Under the pieces are notes generated by a model, which saw only the letters and a list, made by a program, of their open reading frames with translations, had not been told where the DNA came from and ran no database searches. Shown in pieces: positions 11,953 through 22,619 of a stretch of DNA of 64,000 bases. Origin of the DNA: Henricia sp. BOLD:AAB3569. Its lineage: Eukaryota > Echinodermata > Asteroidea > Spinulosida > Echinasteridae. The stretch spans positions 62,001-126,000 of the forward strand of contig JBBELK010000635.1 in NCBI GenBank assembly GCA_037783545.1, read 5' to 3'. Each line of letters begins with the position of its first letter. Position 1 is the first letter of the stretch. The translations under genes and the position numbers were made by a program.

Positions 11953-12313
11953 TTATTATTATTATTATTTCTTTCTTGGTATTCATACCAAGGATTCCTC
12001 AATAGTGCTCAGTGCACTGTCACTCGGAAGCGTGAGGAAACCCATGAAGAATTATAATTAGAAACTGGCCAGAGACACCGGGGAATCCCCTTGCTCTTCA
12101 CGAAAGAATGCTCTGGGATCTTTAAAGTGTGTTACCTAACACACTGGACCAACGGCTTTACATCCCTTCCGAAGGACGGAACAAGTATGTGATTAAGTGC
12201 CTTTCTTAAGGGCACAAGTGCCACAACCTGTCACGGCCCGGAATCGAACCCACATTCCAGTACTGGCACAGGAACTTGAGTTCGACGCGCTAGACCGCTC
12301 GGCCATAACACCC
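11953..12313 (-). repeat. tRNA-headed SINE, full length
   Basis: On the minus strand it starts GGTGTTATGGCCGAGCGGTC (A-box region), has B box GGTTCGATTCC, and ends in a TTATTATTATT-like tail. The body matches 4.83-5.13 kb. The head resembles a Leu/Ser-type tRNA but is not a folded tRNA gene. Confidence 0.8.
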
Positions 12314-12879
12314 CATTTTGGCACCGTCAATGCATCTCGCCAACATCTACTGGACAGTAATAACTAAAATCATCTAGCTCCGTTTTGTGAATTGTAATAA
12401 AAAATTTAATCTTGGTTAGTAACGTTACAAAGAAAGGACATTGAAAAATTCATGTCTTGAAAAAAAAGGTTCCCTCAAGTGGGACACAACTGAAACAAAC
12501 AATTATATTTCTTTCATTGCTTGTTTACTGGCGTGTGTTTTTGTAAATGCCAAGTCACACCTACTCTCACCAGTTTCAAGATCTGTTGACAAATCACGGT
12601 TAGTGACGTTACAGTTAGTCACGTTACAGCTGTCCCATGCCTACACAATTGATGACATTTCCCACACAAAATCAATTTGCAGTATTTCTTTCCACAACTG
12701 TTCAACACCAAACATGTTTTTGCAGAATCTGTTTACATAATGCTATCATTTAAGTAAGTTTATACCCAAAAATATAATTGCAAATTTTGTAGAAATGTCA
12801 ACCTGATCATGGAATTGCCCTGGGGAAAACCAGTTAACCCACGCGGTCAGATAGGACCTAATCCAGACATGTGATGATG

Positions 12880-12962
12880 TTAATTTTATGGCATCTTCTA
12901 TGGAGTACATTAGCTTTAACGTAAAATGACGAATAAGTGCAGTTTTAGAAGTGGAGGGACAA
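12880..12962 (-). repeat. SINE fragment
   Basis: Short truncated copy with ATGGCATCTTC and GCAGTTTTAGAAGTGGAGGG. Confidence 0.5.
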
Positions 12963-13560
12963 AAATAATCCGTTTTCCGAATATGTTTGTGGAATTACAA
13001 TACGGATAATACTGTGTGTCACTATAGTCCGTAAAATTATGGAACACGGTTCTTCAATAAAAGGGTAGGAGAAGTCCGTAAAAATTGTACGTTAAAATAC
13101 AGATTTTCCCGTAAAAATACGGATTTTTATTATTTGTTTTATGTAAACAGTAAAGGTTCTGCATGTCATACTCTCCCGTTGATATATTGCTACTGGATCT
13201 AAATGTTGTATTATATTGTACCACGCGGAATTTGTAAACCATGCAAAACCCAATCTCTAAAAGTAGTTTGGGAGGCGCAACTGACCAAATTTCAAAGATA
13301 AATCGTTTGTTATTAAGCGTGTAGCATTGTGTATCGTGCGCGTAAGCTGAAACGGCGCTTTTGCAATTTAATTTTCTCCGCCAACATCAGTTTGTTTATA
13401 CTCGTTTGATTTTTTTTTATTAATCCATAAAATTCCGTGCTGGGGTTTGTCCTATAAATTCCTTTAAAAACTAATAAATTTCCGCGTGCCGCCACAAAGC
13501 TTTAAAGGCGAGAGTGTAGCATGCAGTACCCATAAAAAAATGCTTTCAATTTCTAAGAAA
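12963..13560. other. No gene recognised
   Basis: Several CCGTAAAAAT-type words suggest a decayed repeat. I see no exon. Confidence 0.4.
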
Positions 13561-13579
13561 AGCGAAGGAATAAAGCAGT

Positions 13580-13768
13580 TCATTCGCGCGCAGTTCATTC
13601 GCGCGCATAGTTTGCTCGCGCGGATAGTTTGCTCGCGCGGATAGTTTGCTCGCGCGGATAGTTTGCTCGCGCAGTTCTGTCGCGCGCATAGTTTGCTCGC
13701 GCGCAGTTTGCTCGCGCGCAGTTCTTGCTCGCGCGCAGTTCTTGCTCGCGCATAGTTTGCTCGCGGGC
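13580..13768. repeat. CpG-rich tandem repeat, about 17-18 bp unit
   Basis: About ten diverged units of GCTCGCGCGGATAGTTT and variants (TCGCGCGCAGTTTGC, CGCGCGCAGTTCTT). Long frames rich in ARASKL/REQT across it are repeat artefacts. Confidence 0.85.
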
Positions 13769-13799
13769 AATTCATAATATATAAAAGATACAAGAAACA

Positions 13800-16700
13800 G
13801 TTTTCATATCAAACAAAAATCGCTTCAAATAATCGTACAATAAATTAGGATGTCGTAATTCGTCTGACCCCTGCCTTAGTGCCCTGGTTCTGGTGCCACA
13901 GCTTTAAAGCTCATTTTCGAGTCCGTGCTCATGAATATAATATTTTGTGTATGGTTCATTCATTACATAATATGCACTCGGTATTGCCTTATTCATTTTC
14001 TTTTGTGCTTAACGTAGTTCGGAACATTTAAACAAAAATGTTGCCATTCACTTAGGAAAAAAAAGATTTCTATATTTGTTTTTTTATAAGATAGAGTGTG
14101 GTTTTTTCTTAAGTCATCAAGCACTTTTAAAACGATAAGAATTTCGTTTAAAGTGCCTTTAAACGAAATTCGGATCTCTTTTAAATCAACAACGGGAAAA
14201 GAACGGCGTTTTGTGTACATATCGTTTTGCTGTATTATTGGCATGCACGAAAGAATAAACGCACAAACGTCAGTTTGCCAAATTTTCATACAAAATGGTG
14301 GCGCCCATATACAATGTATCGCTTCAATTGCCATTCTTTGTGAAGTTCGTGTCCACTTTTTAGTGGATCATTTGTTTATTTTTTGTTCTTTGTATAACGA
14401 TGTATACTAGTTGCATTTGCTTAGCACAATGTCGTTTGTTTCATGGGTATATACTTCTCCTTTAATCACGATGCATTCCGAAACGATTTCTTCGTCTTAA
14501 ACGGTCGATTTGCATATCCATGTGTTCACAAACATGAACAGAAAATTTACGTGGGACTTTGTCGGGGACAACCAACATGTTATAGATTGTCGAATTGAAT
14601 ACGCCATCTTTTGTTAGTTGTCTAGGCAATGGCTCTACACTAAAAATCACCGAACCGTGTCCACGTGCTTTTGCAATGGTACTTTTCCTGACGGCCATGT
14701 TTAGAGCAAATTACCATGGCAACTTGTGTCACACTTCGGCTGTCTATTGGTTGAAGCAGTGCTTACGTCAGAACATCTCTTGTTCAATACCTTCCTGTAT
14801 ATATAGTTATGTAACAAGGTTCTTGGAACATCGCTTGTTCAATGTCCCAATTTACCCCAGACATTATTAATGAGCAATTTTACCTTATCAACTTCATAGT
14901 AAAACCCGATCAGTTTCAGAGAGTTTCGCATTGTGATGTGTCCGCAACAACGGCGTTACTTTTTAAACTACAATAAAAAAAAGTATATATACAATACCTA
15001 TATAAACACAAAATGGTCGATGTTACTGCAATTCTTTATTTATTAGAAAAACAAAAAGGTGTGTAGGCCACCTTTTTTCCCCGGGACTGACAGATGTTAG
15101 TCCCGAAAAGACAGACCCGCAGACGGTCAAGTACACCCCGCATTGCCCGCATTGCGTGACGCGCGCGCGCACCACACGCAATCACGCCTACCACAACTAG
15201 CGACCATCGAAGCACGGCCGCCAATTTTTCTTAATAAAATTAACCTAATTAACAGCAAAAAGTCATAACACTGATAATTATTCCCACAGACGGGCACCAT
15301 TAAAGTTTATATCCCGTGACGGTTATGCAGTGATAAAGGGATTTATTGTTTTAACTTGCTCTTTTGATATAGACCGAAACACAAAGAGGCGTGGTCAGTC
15401 GTGCAGAAACTGCCACCTAATTTATTAATATAATAATGCACAACTTTAAACACTGATTACTGCAGTGCCCAGTCAACGTAATTAAAAATAAACACCTTTA
15501 CGATTTAAATTGTTGAAGCGTCCAATTTCAGACTTGGTGACATATAGGCATTTTTAAGTGCAAACTTTGAAACTGGTCGATAAAAGTTGGTATACCCGAT
15601 TTAAATTTCTCTCAATGCCTAAAAATCGCAGATCGACAAAAACGCACATTCACCCGGGTTGATTCTGGGGTTTTCAGTGCGTCGTTTCATCACTCCAAAT
15701 TCCCTCTTAAGGCGCGCGCGTCACAATTATATACGCGCGAAAAAACTGTGTGAAAAAGAGGGAAAAACCCGTGAATCCACCCTCACTTAATATCCGTCAG
15801 TTGTTTTAACAAGTTATCGGGAGAAAACGGGATAACTAAATACATAAATTGATTTATCAATACAGGAAATAAGTAAACACTCTCCACTTTTTAGACCTTT
15901 GCACCATTTGCGTATATTTGTATTAGACACCCGCGCGAAAACATGATATCTTTGATAAAGCGATGTATACACACAAAACGGCGACTATACCATCTGACCT
16001 TATCAACCAGTGGTAAATTTCCATGCTCAATTAACCGTTGTTTGTCACATTTCACGAGCGTCAGATCAGACACCTTTGTCGGTATTCTTGTGAAATACTC
16101 TCTTAATGGATAGGGAGGAGTCTCATCTATTGATAAATACATTTCCCCCCCCTTTATCAACTCCTACGCGTTATACCATTCAGAGCATCGGGCTCGTGTG
16201 TCATGACCGATTCACTTTCTAATGAATCAGGCTGGGAACAAGACCTCCTGAATGATTTCCTCAAAATCGTCTTCAAGAAAATTCTCTGAAACCGCGTCTG
16301 GAAACCACATTGCCTGCCAAAATGGTGCTTGCCAATTGGCAATTATCTCTCCTTTATCAATAAATTACGACCATTTTATTATCATTGGTTCTAATTACGT
16401 GAGAGTCGGCAGCCAGTGTCCCGCGGGACTGATGATGAAGAAACTAATTTCTTAATTAGTTTTCGCTTGGTGCATTTTGAGCGCTCCGGCGGAAGATAGA
16501 AGCGTGGAGTGGACACGCTTGAACCGGAAAGCGGCTCTCCGTAGACACAGAGGAACATTATTCCATCCTTCGTGTATCGGCGATGCTTGCTCATTTCTAG
16601 TTTATTTATTAATTGATAGGTCTTCAAAGGATAGTGCATAGTTAAGTCATGTTTTGTATGGACCAATTCAGGCATTCACCATTAATGGTACGACACTGTC
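13800..16700. other. Mostly no gene recognised; doubtful minus-strand coding near 16.2-16.6 kb
   Basis: Contains a repeat block near 14.6-14.75 kb similar to 41.3-41.5 kb (GTGCTTTTGCAATGGTACTT). At about 16,255-16,370 the minus strand has a short frame, NWQAPFWQAMWFPD then EDDFEEIIQE, ending in a stop, which looks protein-like. Another at 16,391-16,675 is basic. I could not join them with sound splice sites. Confidence 0.3.
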
Positions 16701-16708
16701 TCACGCGA

Positions 16709-16930
16709 GCGTTCTAAAGCCCGCCGCACACCTTTGCAATTTACCGGATAATCGGATCATCAGACCACATACCGGAAAGAAAGGTGCACTGTGCGCTGAA
16801 ACAATTCGGGCCGGTCTGACCGTACACCATAGACTGGAGCAAATCAAACTTGTTTTATTTTTCTGGATCCGATGGTCCGGTGTCCGATTTGCCGGTAAAT
16901 CGCAAAAGTGTGCGGCGGGCCTATAAGAAC
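16709..16930. mobile_element. MITE with CCCGCCGCACAC inverted ends
   Basis: GTTCTAAAGCCCGCCGCACA on the left mirrors GTGTGCGGCGGGCCTATAAG on the right, with TTTACCGG/CCGGTAAA inside. Confidence 0.7.
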
Positions 16931-16983
16931 ACGGCCCGCGCGTGTACGCGCAAATCACATACGCTGTTGGTTGAGGAGCTATT

Positions 16984-17408
16984 AGAGAGGTTTCGCAAGG
17001 TGACGAATACGGTTACGAATACGGATATGATAACAATAACTGTTTACGTTGATGCGCTGACTGAACTGGGTTTCGCACTGTGTGACTATGTGCATACATT
17101 TATCGGCTAAATCTGCTCTGCGCTTAGCTTTGTTTTCAACTGATTTTCCTCATTTTCACTTAGGCATGACTCATTAAATTCGATCGGTATTCATGGAAGA
17201 TACATCACAAAGAAACAAAATTTATTAATCTATCACGGAAAAAGCAAACAATCTGCATAACCGGTATCCGTTTTTATGCTACGCGTATGGAGGCCGATAA
17301 CCGTTATTCACGCGTATGAAAACATGTGTACTACGGTTACGCGTCACGAGAAGCGCATAAAGTCATGACGTATCCGTATCGGTATCCGTGACGGTGCGAA
17401 ACCTCCCT
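16984..17408. mobile_element. MITE with AGAGGTTTCGCA ends
   Basis: AGAGGTTTCGCAAGGTGACG and internal ATACGGTTACGAATACGG are mirrored by TATCCGTATCGGTATCCG and TGACGGTGCGAAACCTCCCT. About 425 bp and non-coding. Confidence 0.65.
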
Positions 17409-17951
17409 ATTCAACGCGTGCGTAACACCTGCTGCACACTCGTGTAATGACGTCTAATTCTAGTAGCATTTTATTTTGCTTTAACCACATAATTATATTG
17501 TGGCAACGCAGCAAACCATGGTACTATGTGGGCGTCTTCAATTTTGGCTAGTGCACCCTAACGAACAACATAGGGTCCAAATTTCCACCAATTGACAGAT
17601 TGTCGCACGGCGCAACAACGCTTGGGTACCCCCGCCCCGAGTGGGCGCGCGTGTTGTGGCATAAAATTCTCCCCATCCGTGAAACAAAAAAAATATTCAA
17701 TTAAATTTGGCGTGATTAGAAATACATAAGAATGTTATGAATTTGGCACGGGCTATTAAGTTTAGTCGCTTAATGAGGATCCAATTCATTTGCATCTGTT
17801 CAGAATAAACATAACGAACTGCAGTTTATGGACGAAAAAACGCTCTTGTGGTTTTAACTTGCAATTTATCATTCCGAGGACAAACTGATCAACAAGATTG
17901 GGCAGTTCTAACACCAAGGGAAATCAGACGAACTTATGACCGGATAATTTC

Positions 17952-18062
17952 CGCTATAAAATGCAGATGTCCTTTGATTCCGCGAGATAATAATTTGTGA
18001 GTTATTTGTGCGAACGGCGTTGAGTATTTATAACCAAAAGGACCGGAGAAGTTTGCTTTAAA
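17952..18062 (+). promoter_or_regulatory. Promoter and non-coding first exon of peptide gene A
   Basis: TATA box CTATAAAATG (about 17,954-17,963) with a start expected near 17,985. The exon ends at CTTTAAAG|GTAAGAC (18,062). A second TATTTATAA lies at 18,025. This mirrors the non-coding first exons of genes B and C. Confidence 0.5.
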
Positions 18063-18474
18063 GGTAAGACATTACAATGAAGTTAATATATTAAGACGAT
18101 TTATTTAATATTTCAGTGTTAATGTCATTTTTATTTTAATATTTATTTTATTTTATTTTTTATTTTTTTTGGTTAGTTTACTTTATGAAATTGAAATAAG
18201 TAAAGGTAATTTATATCACAGTTGAAGTACGGAAATGTTTACTGTGACTAAAACAAATTTCCCTGATGTGGTTTTGCCGAGTTACGATTCAATTTTGTTA
18301 CTAAATGATTTTTTAATATTCACCCATCTGTATAAGCCCGCGTAATAATGTCATTCTATATTTGCGAGTGCTCTTTTCTAAGAAAACGTTTGTCACACAG
18401 ACTCGGGGTTGCAGTCGAATCCATGAAAAAACAAATATTTAATGTGATTCTTACACAATTATTTATTTTCGCAG

Positions 18475-18646
18475 ATGATGGCGAGAAAATGTTTGTTACT
18501 TGGGTTTGTTTTCATGGCAATTGTCGCAGCGCCCTCTACGGCATATGAAAGCTCATCATCAGGTGATGACGTCGATGGCGAGTACCCAGACTTGTCTATA
18601 GGACAATACATAGACAAGCGAGGAACTGGGAACCAACGGTTCAGAC
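18475..18646 (+). CDS. Gene A, signal and prosegment exon
   Basis: 172 bp, ends in phase 1 before GTGAGTG. The frame runs on past the donor by chance to 18,726. Confidence 0.8.
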
Positions 18647-19115
18647 GTGAGTGTTTGAACTACTCTGACTTGGCCAAATATATTCATGTTACAAAATGTG
18701 TTGAAATAATAGACCGTTTCGAATAGCTGCCATCTTGTAGGGCCGTTTCTTTGTTCCTGGAAGACATGCATGGTTGCACATTTTGTGCTTACATTGTTGA
18801 CTAATATAAATATGAAAAACTGGCAGCTAGTAGACATTGTCTATAGTGGTATTTTGCAGAAAGGTTGTGTTCAAAACAGAAAATGTCCAGAAAATTATCA
18901 TGTCTATCGATCGCTTTGCATTAGTTTTAAATTATGTTAATGAATTAGAACAAAATGTAATTTCCACGTTTGCGGACGTCGTACACGCTATTTTATTTGT
19001 TTTTTCATTGACAGCTTGTGCGCATCCGTTGTACGGAAGGAAAGCTCGGTGTAGATGCGACGTAACTAAAAGTGTCCACGACACGAGATACATGCGATGT
19101 GTTAATCTTCGGTGA
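18475..19115 (+). CDS. Four-cysteine cationic peptide precursor, gene A
   Basis: Coding exons 18475-18646 and 19015-19115; predicted precursor 90 residues. Exon 1 follows TTTCGCAG and starts ATGATG: signal peptide MMARKCLLLGFVFMAIVAAP (cleavage near STA), acidic Ser/Asp-rich prosegment (SSSSGDDVDGEYPDLS), KR at 48-49, then GTGNQRFR. Donor AGAC|GTGAGT, phase 1. Exon 2 follows a T-rich tract and TTGACAG and gives PCAHPLYGRKARC, RCD, then two more blocks to a final CVNLR stop. Spacing is C-x10-C-x1-C-x13-C, looser than B and C. The released peptide would be about 41 residues and strongly basic. AATAAA at 19,367. An antimicrobial or signalling role is inferred only from architecture. Confidence 0.82.
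18709..18845. mobile_element. MITE inside intron of gene A
   Basis: TAGACCGTTTCGAATAGCTG on the left and a decayed inverse (CTGGCAGCTAGTAGAC, TGTCTATA) on the right. Internal words (GACATGCATGGTTGCACA) match elements at 31.98 and 40.95 kb. Confidence 0.7.
19015..19115 (+). CDS. Gene A, cysteine-core exon
   Basis: 101 bp from the TTGACAG acceptor to TGA; supplies all four mature cysteines. Confidence 0.8.
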
Positions 19116-19366
19116 CTTCGATGTCATATTTTATCCATTGTTGGTGCCTTCATATTTAAATTGGCCAAAAATCCTTCATTCTTAAAATAACTGTTTTTAA
19201 TACACCGCGAGATGCAATCTTTATAATTTTAATCAAAATTGTTTGGCCCCTGCAAGTGGGCGTAACGCTGCCTACTTGTACTTATTGCCGTTTTTATTCT
19301 TGGAAGATTGCACAATGCAATTATTTGTTGTGCCTTGAATTATTTTATGACTATAAAATGGACTTT

Positions 19367-19372
19367 AATAAA
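19367..19372 (+). terminator. Polyadenylation signal of gene A
   Basis: AATAAA about 250 bp after the stop codon, followed by a GT-rich stretch. Confidence 0.6.
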
Positions 19373-19819
19373 TTAAGCCAGTTGGTTGCGTTTTAATTTA
19401 ACGCCATGCAATCGTTTTTCTTTTGAAGCATTTTAATAACATGGCATCAATAACATGGAGCATCGTGAAAATGTTATTTGTAATGAAATGCCTTTGGGTA
19501 AATTGTCAAATTAACTGCTAAAAACTAAGAATTTTACTGTAAGCCGAGTTATACTTTAGATTTGTAGCGCACTTATAGTCAAACATTTGTGAATATTTCT
19601 TAGATCAGTTGGGCTGTTTTTCCGACAACAGTCCTGACTTCTTACCATGCAGTTGTCAGTGAGTTAAAAATAGACGTTAATAAAAAAACAATCTTAAACA
19701 TTTGCTCCTTTCTCTCATTTATGTGAGATCTTGTTCTTTGGGGTTTCGTAAATATTTAATGCAAGTTTGATAAAACAAATTGACAACTTAAAAACTAACA
19801 AAATATTATCGGACACATA

Positions 19820-20280
19820 AGCTGTGTTCAGACGGTCACAACCCCTCGGGGGATGGAGTGTCGGCTATAAAAGGTATATAAACATGTATAAACGCCCCCC
19901 CCCCCCCCATCCCCCCCGAGCTGTGTCCACACGATCACAAATGTACACGGTATATTGCATTCCCTCGAGGGTAAGTGCGTCCACACGGCAGAAGCCTCCA
20001 AGTTTCCCTCGAGTTATCCCCCGAGGGTGTGCGAATCCCAAAGTTTTTTTAGGGGGAAACTCGAAGGAATACCTCCCCCCACCCCCGAGTGCGTCCACAG
20101 GGTCACAAACTTCCAAGTTTCCCTCGAGTTTCCCTCGGCGTTTGAAACCTCAGTTTCCCTCAAGGGAACGGCGTCCGTGTGGACATGTCTATACAAAAGT
20201 TTAACATTTTGGACACAGACATCTGGGAAGCGTAAGTTTGTTTACACCACTGCGAGGGGAAATTGAGGGGTGTTGTACAT
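19820..20280. repeat. Diverged CCTCGAG/GTGCGTCCACACGG repeat array
   Basis: Recurring phrases GTCCACACGATCACAA, GTCCACACGG, TTTCCCTCGAGTT and TCCCTCAAGGG, ending with TTTACACCACTGCGAGGGGA. Probably a TIR element with subterminal repeats. Frames across it are proline-rich artefacts. Confidence 0.5.
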
Positions 20281-20899
20281 TGTTAGCGTCTTGAGAGGAG
20301 ACTATAATAGGTTAAGGTTTAGGGTTATGGTTTAGGGTTTATTTTAAAGGAATTTAGGGTTTTGAATGCGGTCAGTTTGAAACCAGCGTCGTGGTCTGGT
20401 TAGAAGAGAACTCGAATTGCAATCATAAGGTCCCTGGTTCGACATCTCGGTGTTGTTTGGGATTTGTCGAAATTTCTCGGTTTATTTTTTTTCTCTAATA
20501 GTGAGAGTAAGAGTTCTGGCTATTTCCAAGATTGTCACTTGAGAAGTATCAGTCATTGGAAACTTAGTAGACTCTATTCGGGTTGAAAAATTGGGGTGTA
20601 CCCCTGGCTGTGGTGTAAAAAAAACACGCATCCGGAAACTACAATGTTTCTTTTATCTTGTTCCCAGCTTCATTCACTTGAATATGAATAGGTCATGAAC
20701 CGGGAGCGCCGACTCGGTACTTCATTAGTTGTCATTGGTTGCTGTGGTTTCTCGGCAGATGTTTTCATCTGACGTCCCGCTGACGTCATCTGACGTAATT
20801 TCCGTTTCAACCAATAATCAGCTTTGGTAATTTAGCAATTAAAATATTTATTTTTATCGTCTCGAACGCGGTTTAATGTCGTAAAAGGTATTATTATTG

Positions 20900-21020
20900 T
20901 CTGTGATTACGCAATGACATTTTTGTGACATATTTTGTTTGTTATGGTAGTTATGTGCCGTGGCCACATTCGTGCTGAGAAAGTCAAATTGCTGATTCTG
21001 CTTGAGCAACTATTGAATGA
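20900..21020. repeat. Dispersed repeat fragment
   Basis: GCAATGACATTTTTGTGACA through GATTCTGCTTGAGCAA is similar to about 28,184-28,310 (AGCAATGACATTTTG, ATTCTGCTTGACCAA). Confidence 0.5.
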
Positions 21021-21219
21021 AAATTATAAATGTTCAGTTGGTTTTTTTTTTTTTTTTAAATTCCAATTTCACCAGTATGTTTACGTCACATGACGTAAAC
21101 ATATATTATAGATATGACGTACAGTGGAAACCTGAATTGCAACTCGTCCCTTTTAACATGCTAACCCAGGGTGTTATTTTGATGAAAAGACGTACTTTCT
21201 CTATTAGGTGACGCTTAAT

Positions 21220-21480
21220 TGGATTTTGTTTTGCTTCGGACTATTGCCTGAGCGAACCATCCATGACAATTCACCATCTGTGTATCTGCTTATATCAGGC
21301 AAATTATTGTTAACTCGACGCAGAGATTTAATGGGATTTCCCTCTGGTCAAAATAACCTGTCCCGTATATGCAGATCTGTTGCCAAACTGATCTCTCATT
21401 GGTCGGCAAGATTTGTCCGAGAACCAATCAAGACAAATATAAGATGTTTCCCTTTGTCGAACACAATAAAAACATGGTAA
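21220..21480 (+). repeat. Dispersed repeat, inverse copy at 29.69-30.07 kb
   Basis: Shares GCGAACCATCCATGACAATT, TATATCAGGCAAATTA, GGTCAAAAT and GAACCAATCAAGACAA with the other copy in the opposite orientation. Lies upstream of the gene B promoter. Confidence 0.6.
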
Positions 21481-21639
21481 TCGTTGTACATATAATTTTG
21501 TTAATCGTTAAGGCAAATAAATGTATGTTTATTTATCCCTTATGTAATAAAAGATTCACAAAACACGGCATCTTGCATTATATTTATACAGCATTCAAAA
21601 ACTATATCAAATAAGTAGGTGATCCTTAGTAAGTTTTAA

Positions 21640-21986
21640 GTGGTATATAACGGCCAATGAGACGCCCACGATAAGGAAAAATCCAGCTGAGTTAAAACTT
21701 AATAGATTTTGGTTGAACGCTTCGGTAATTTTGACCGACAGGAGGAGAAATCTTATAAGGGCACCGGGTTATGAAAGAAATATATTGTTTAATACTTTGT
21801 TCAAGACAACGCGTCATATCCATCAAATTAACGTATCGGCGCGCGTACAGACACGTGTTCGTTCTGCTTCGGTGGCGGTCGCAGTGAAGCGTAGAAGACT
21901 CAAAAAGTATATAAATCCAGGTGTTTTCGTTGCGGTTTCACAAATACTTCTCTCCTCTACCAGATCGACAAATCAACGCAGATCAG
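21640..21986 (+). promoter_or_regulatory. Promoter and non-coding first exon of peptide gene B
   Basis: Matches the gene C promoter over about 300 bp: CGGCCAAT (CCAAT element), AAAACTTAATAGATTTTGGT, GTTCGTTCTGCTTCGG, GAAGCGTAGAAGACTC, then TATA box TATATAAAT (21,909) and CCAGGTGTTT. The first exon ends AGATCAG|GTAAGC at 21,986. Conservation between paralogues supports functional sites; stimulus not deducible. Confidence 0.65.
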
Positions 21987-22444
21987 GTAAGCATATACAA
22001 TAGATTGTATTTTTTTTCTGGACTTGCTGCTCAAAAGTTGCGCCATGAGCATCTTTTTTGATGGATACCGGCGCATTATAAATGTTCATTATTATTATAT
22101 AGCAATTTACAGTGTAGTGTTGCACTACTTGGAAGCAACCCTACCCTGCACCGACGCTCCGTTTTGGACAAGCCGTTCCTTTAATTGTTTTAATTAATTT
22201 AAAGTTTTCGACTAAATTTCAAAAATATTAAACCTCTACAAGTTGCCCTTTCTAGTAGAGCCAAAAAACGGGATGAATGCACATTTAAGCTTTAGTGTAA
22301 AGCTCATAACCCAGATTTTGCTGGGCAAACCCAGAATATCTGGTAGGCCTACAGTTGGACTAATACGATCCCCTAGGTGCATCGTAGGATGGGTTTGATT
22401 CCTCCACAATTCTCTTTTATCGACAGTCCCATCAATAATCCACA

Positions 22445-22619
22445 ATGAGCGCCAAAGTTCTCCTGGCTCTGGCCCTAGTGGCCGCCCTGGTGGCTTTTGC
22501 CAGTCCATTCTACTTGGATGAAGACGTGGAGGAAGAGGGCGGAATTACTGAAGACGAACTGGAGTCAGCGGCTCTGCCATTCTTGCTGCAGAAGAGGGGA
22601 CGAGGCTTTAGACTTTCCG
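22445..22619 (+). CDS. Gene B, signal and prosegment exon
   Basis: 175 bp coding, phase 1 exit. 88% or so of residues in the signal segment are identical to gene C by eye. Confidence 0.85.

Noticed and set aside
4826-12313. tRNA gene candidates at 4.83 and 12.3 kb
   Set aside because: A and B boxes are present, but spacing and arms do not fold into a cloverleaf; bodies are shared SINE sequence.
13580-13768. Possible CRISPR-like array
   Set aside because: Units are contiguous with no unique spacers and the genome is eukaryotic.
13464-13793. Frames rich in ARASKL and REQT repeats
   Set aside because: Translation of the CpG-rich tandem array; any frame gives repeats.
14462-14698. Minus-strand frame MAVRKSTIAKARGHG
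   Set aside because: Lies in a dispersed repeat shared with 41.3-41.5 kb and lacks splice or family support.
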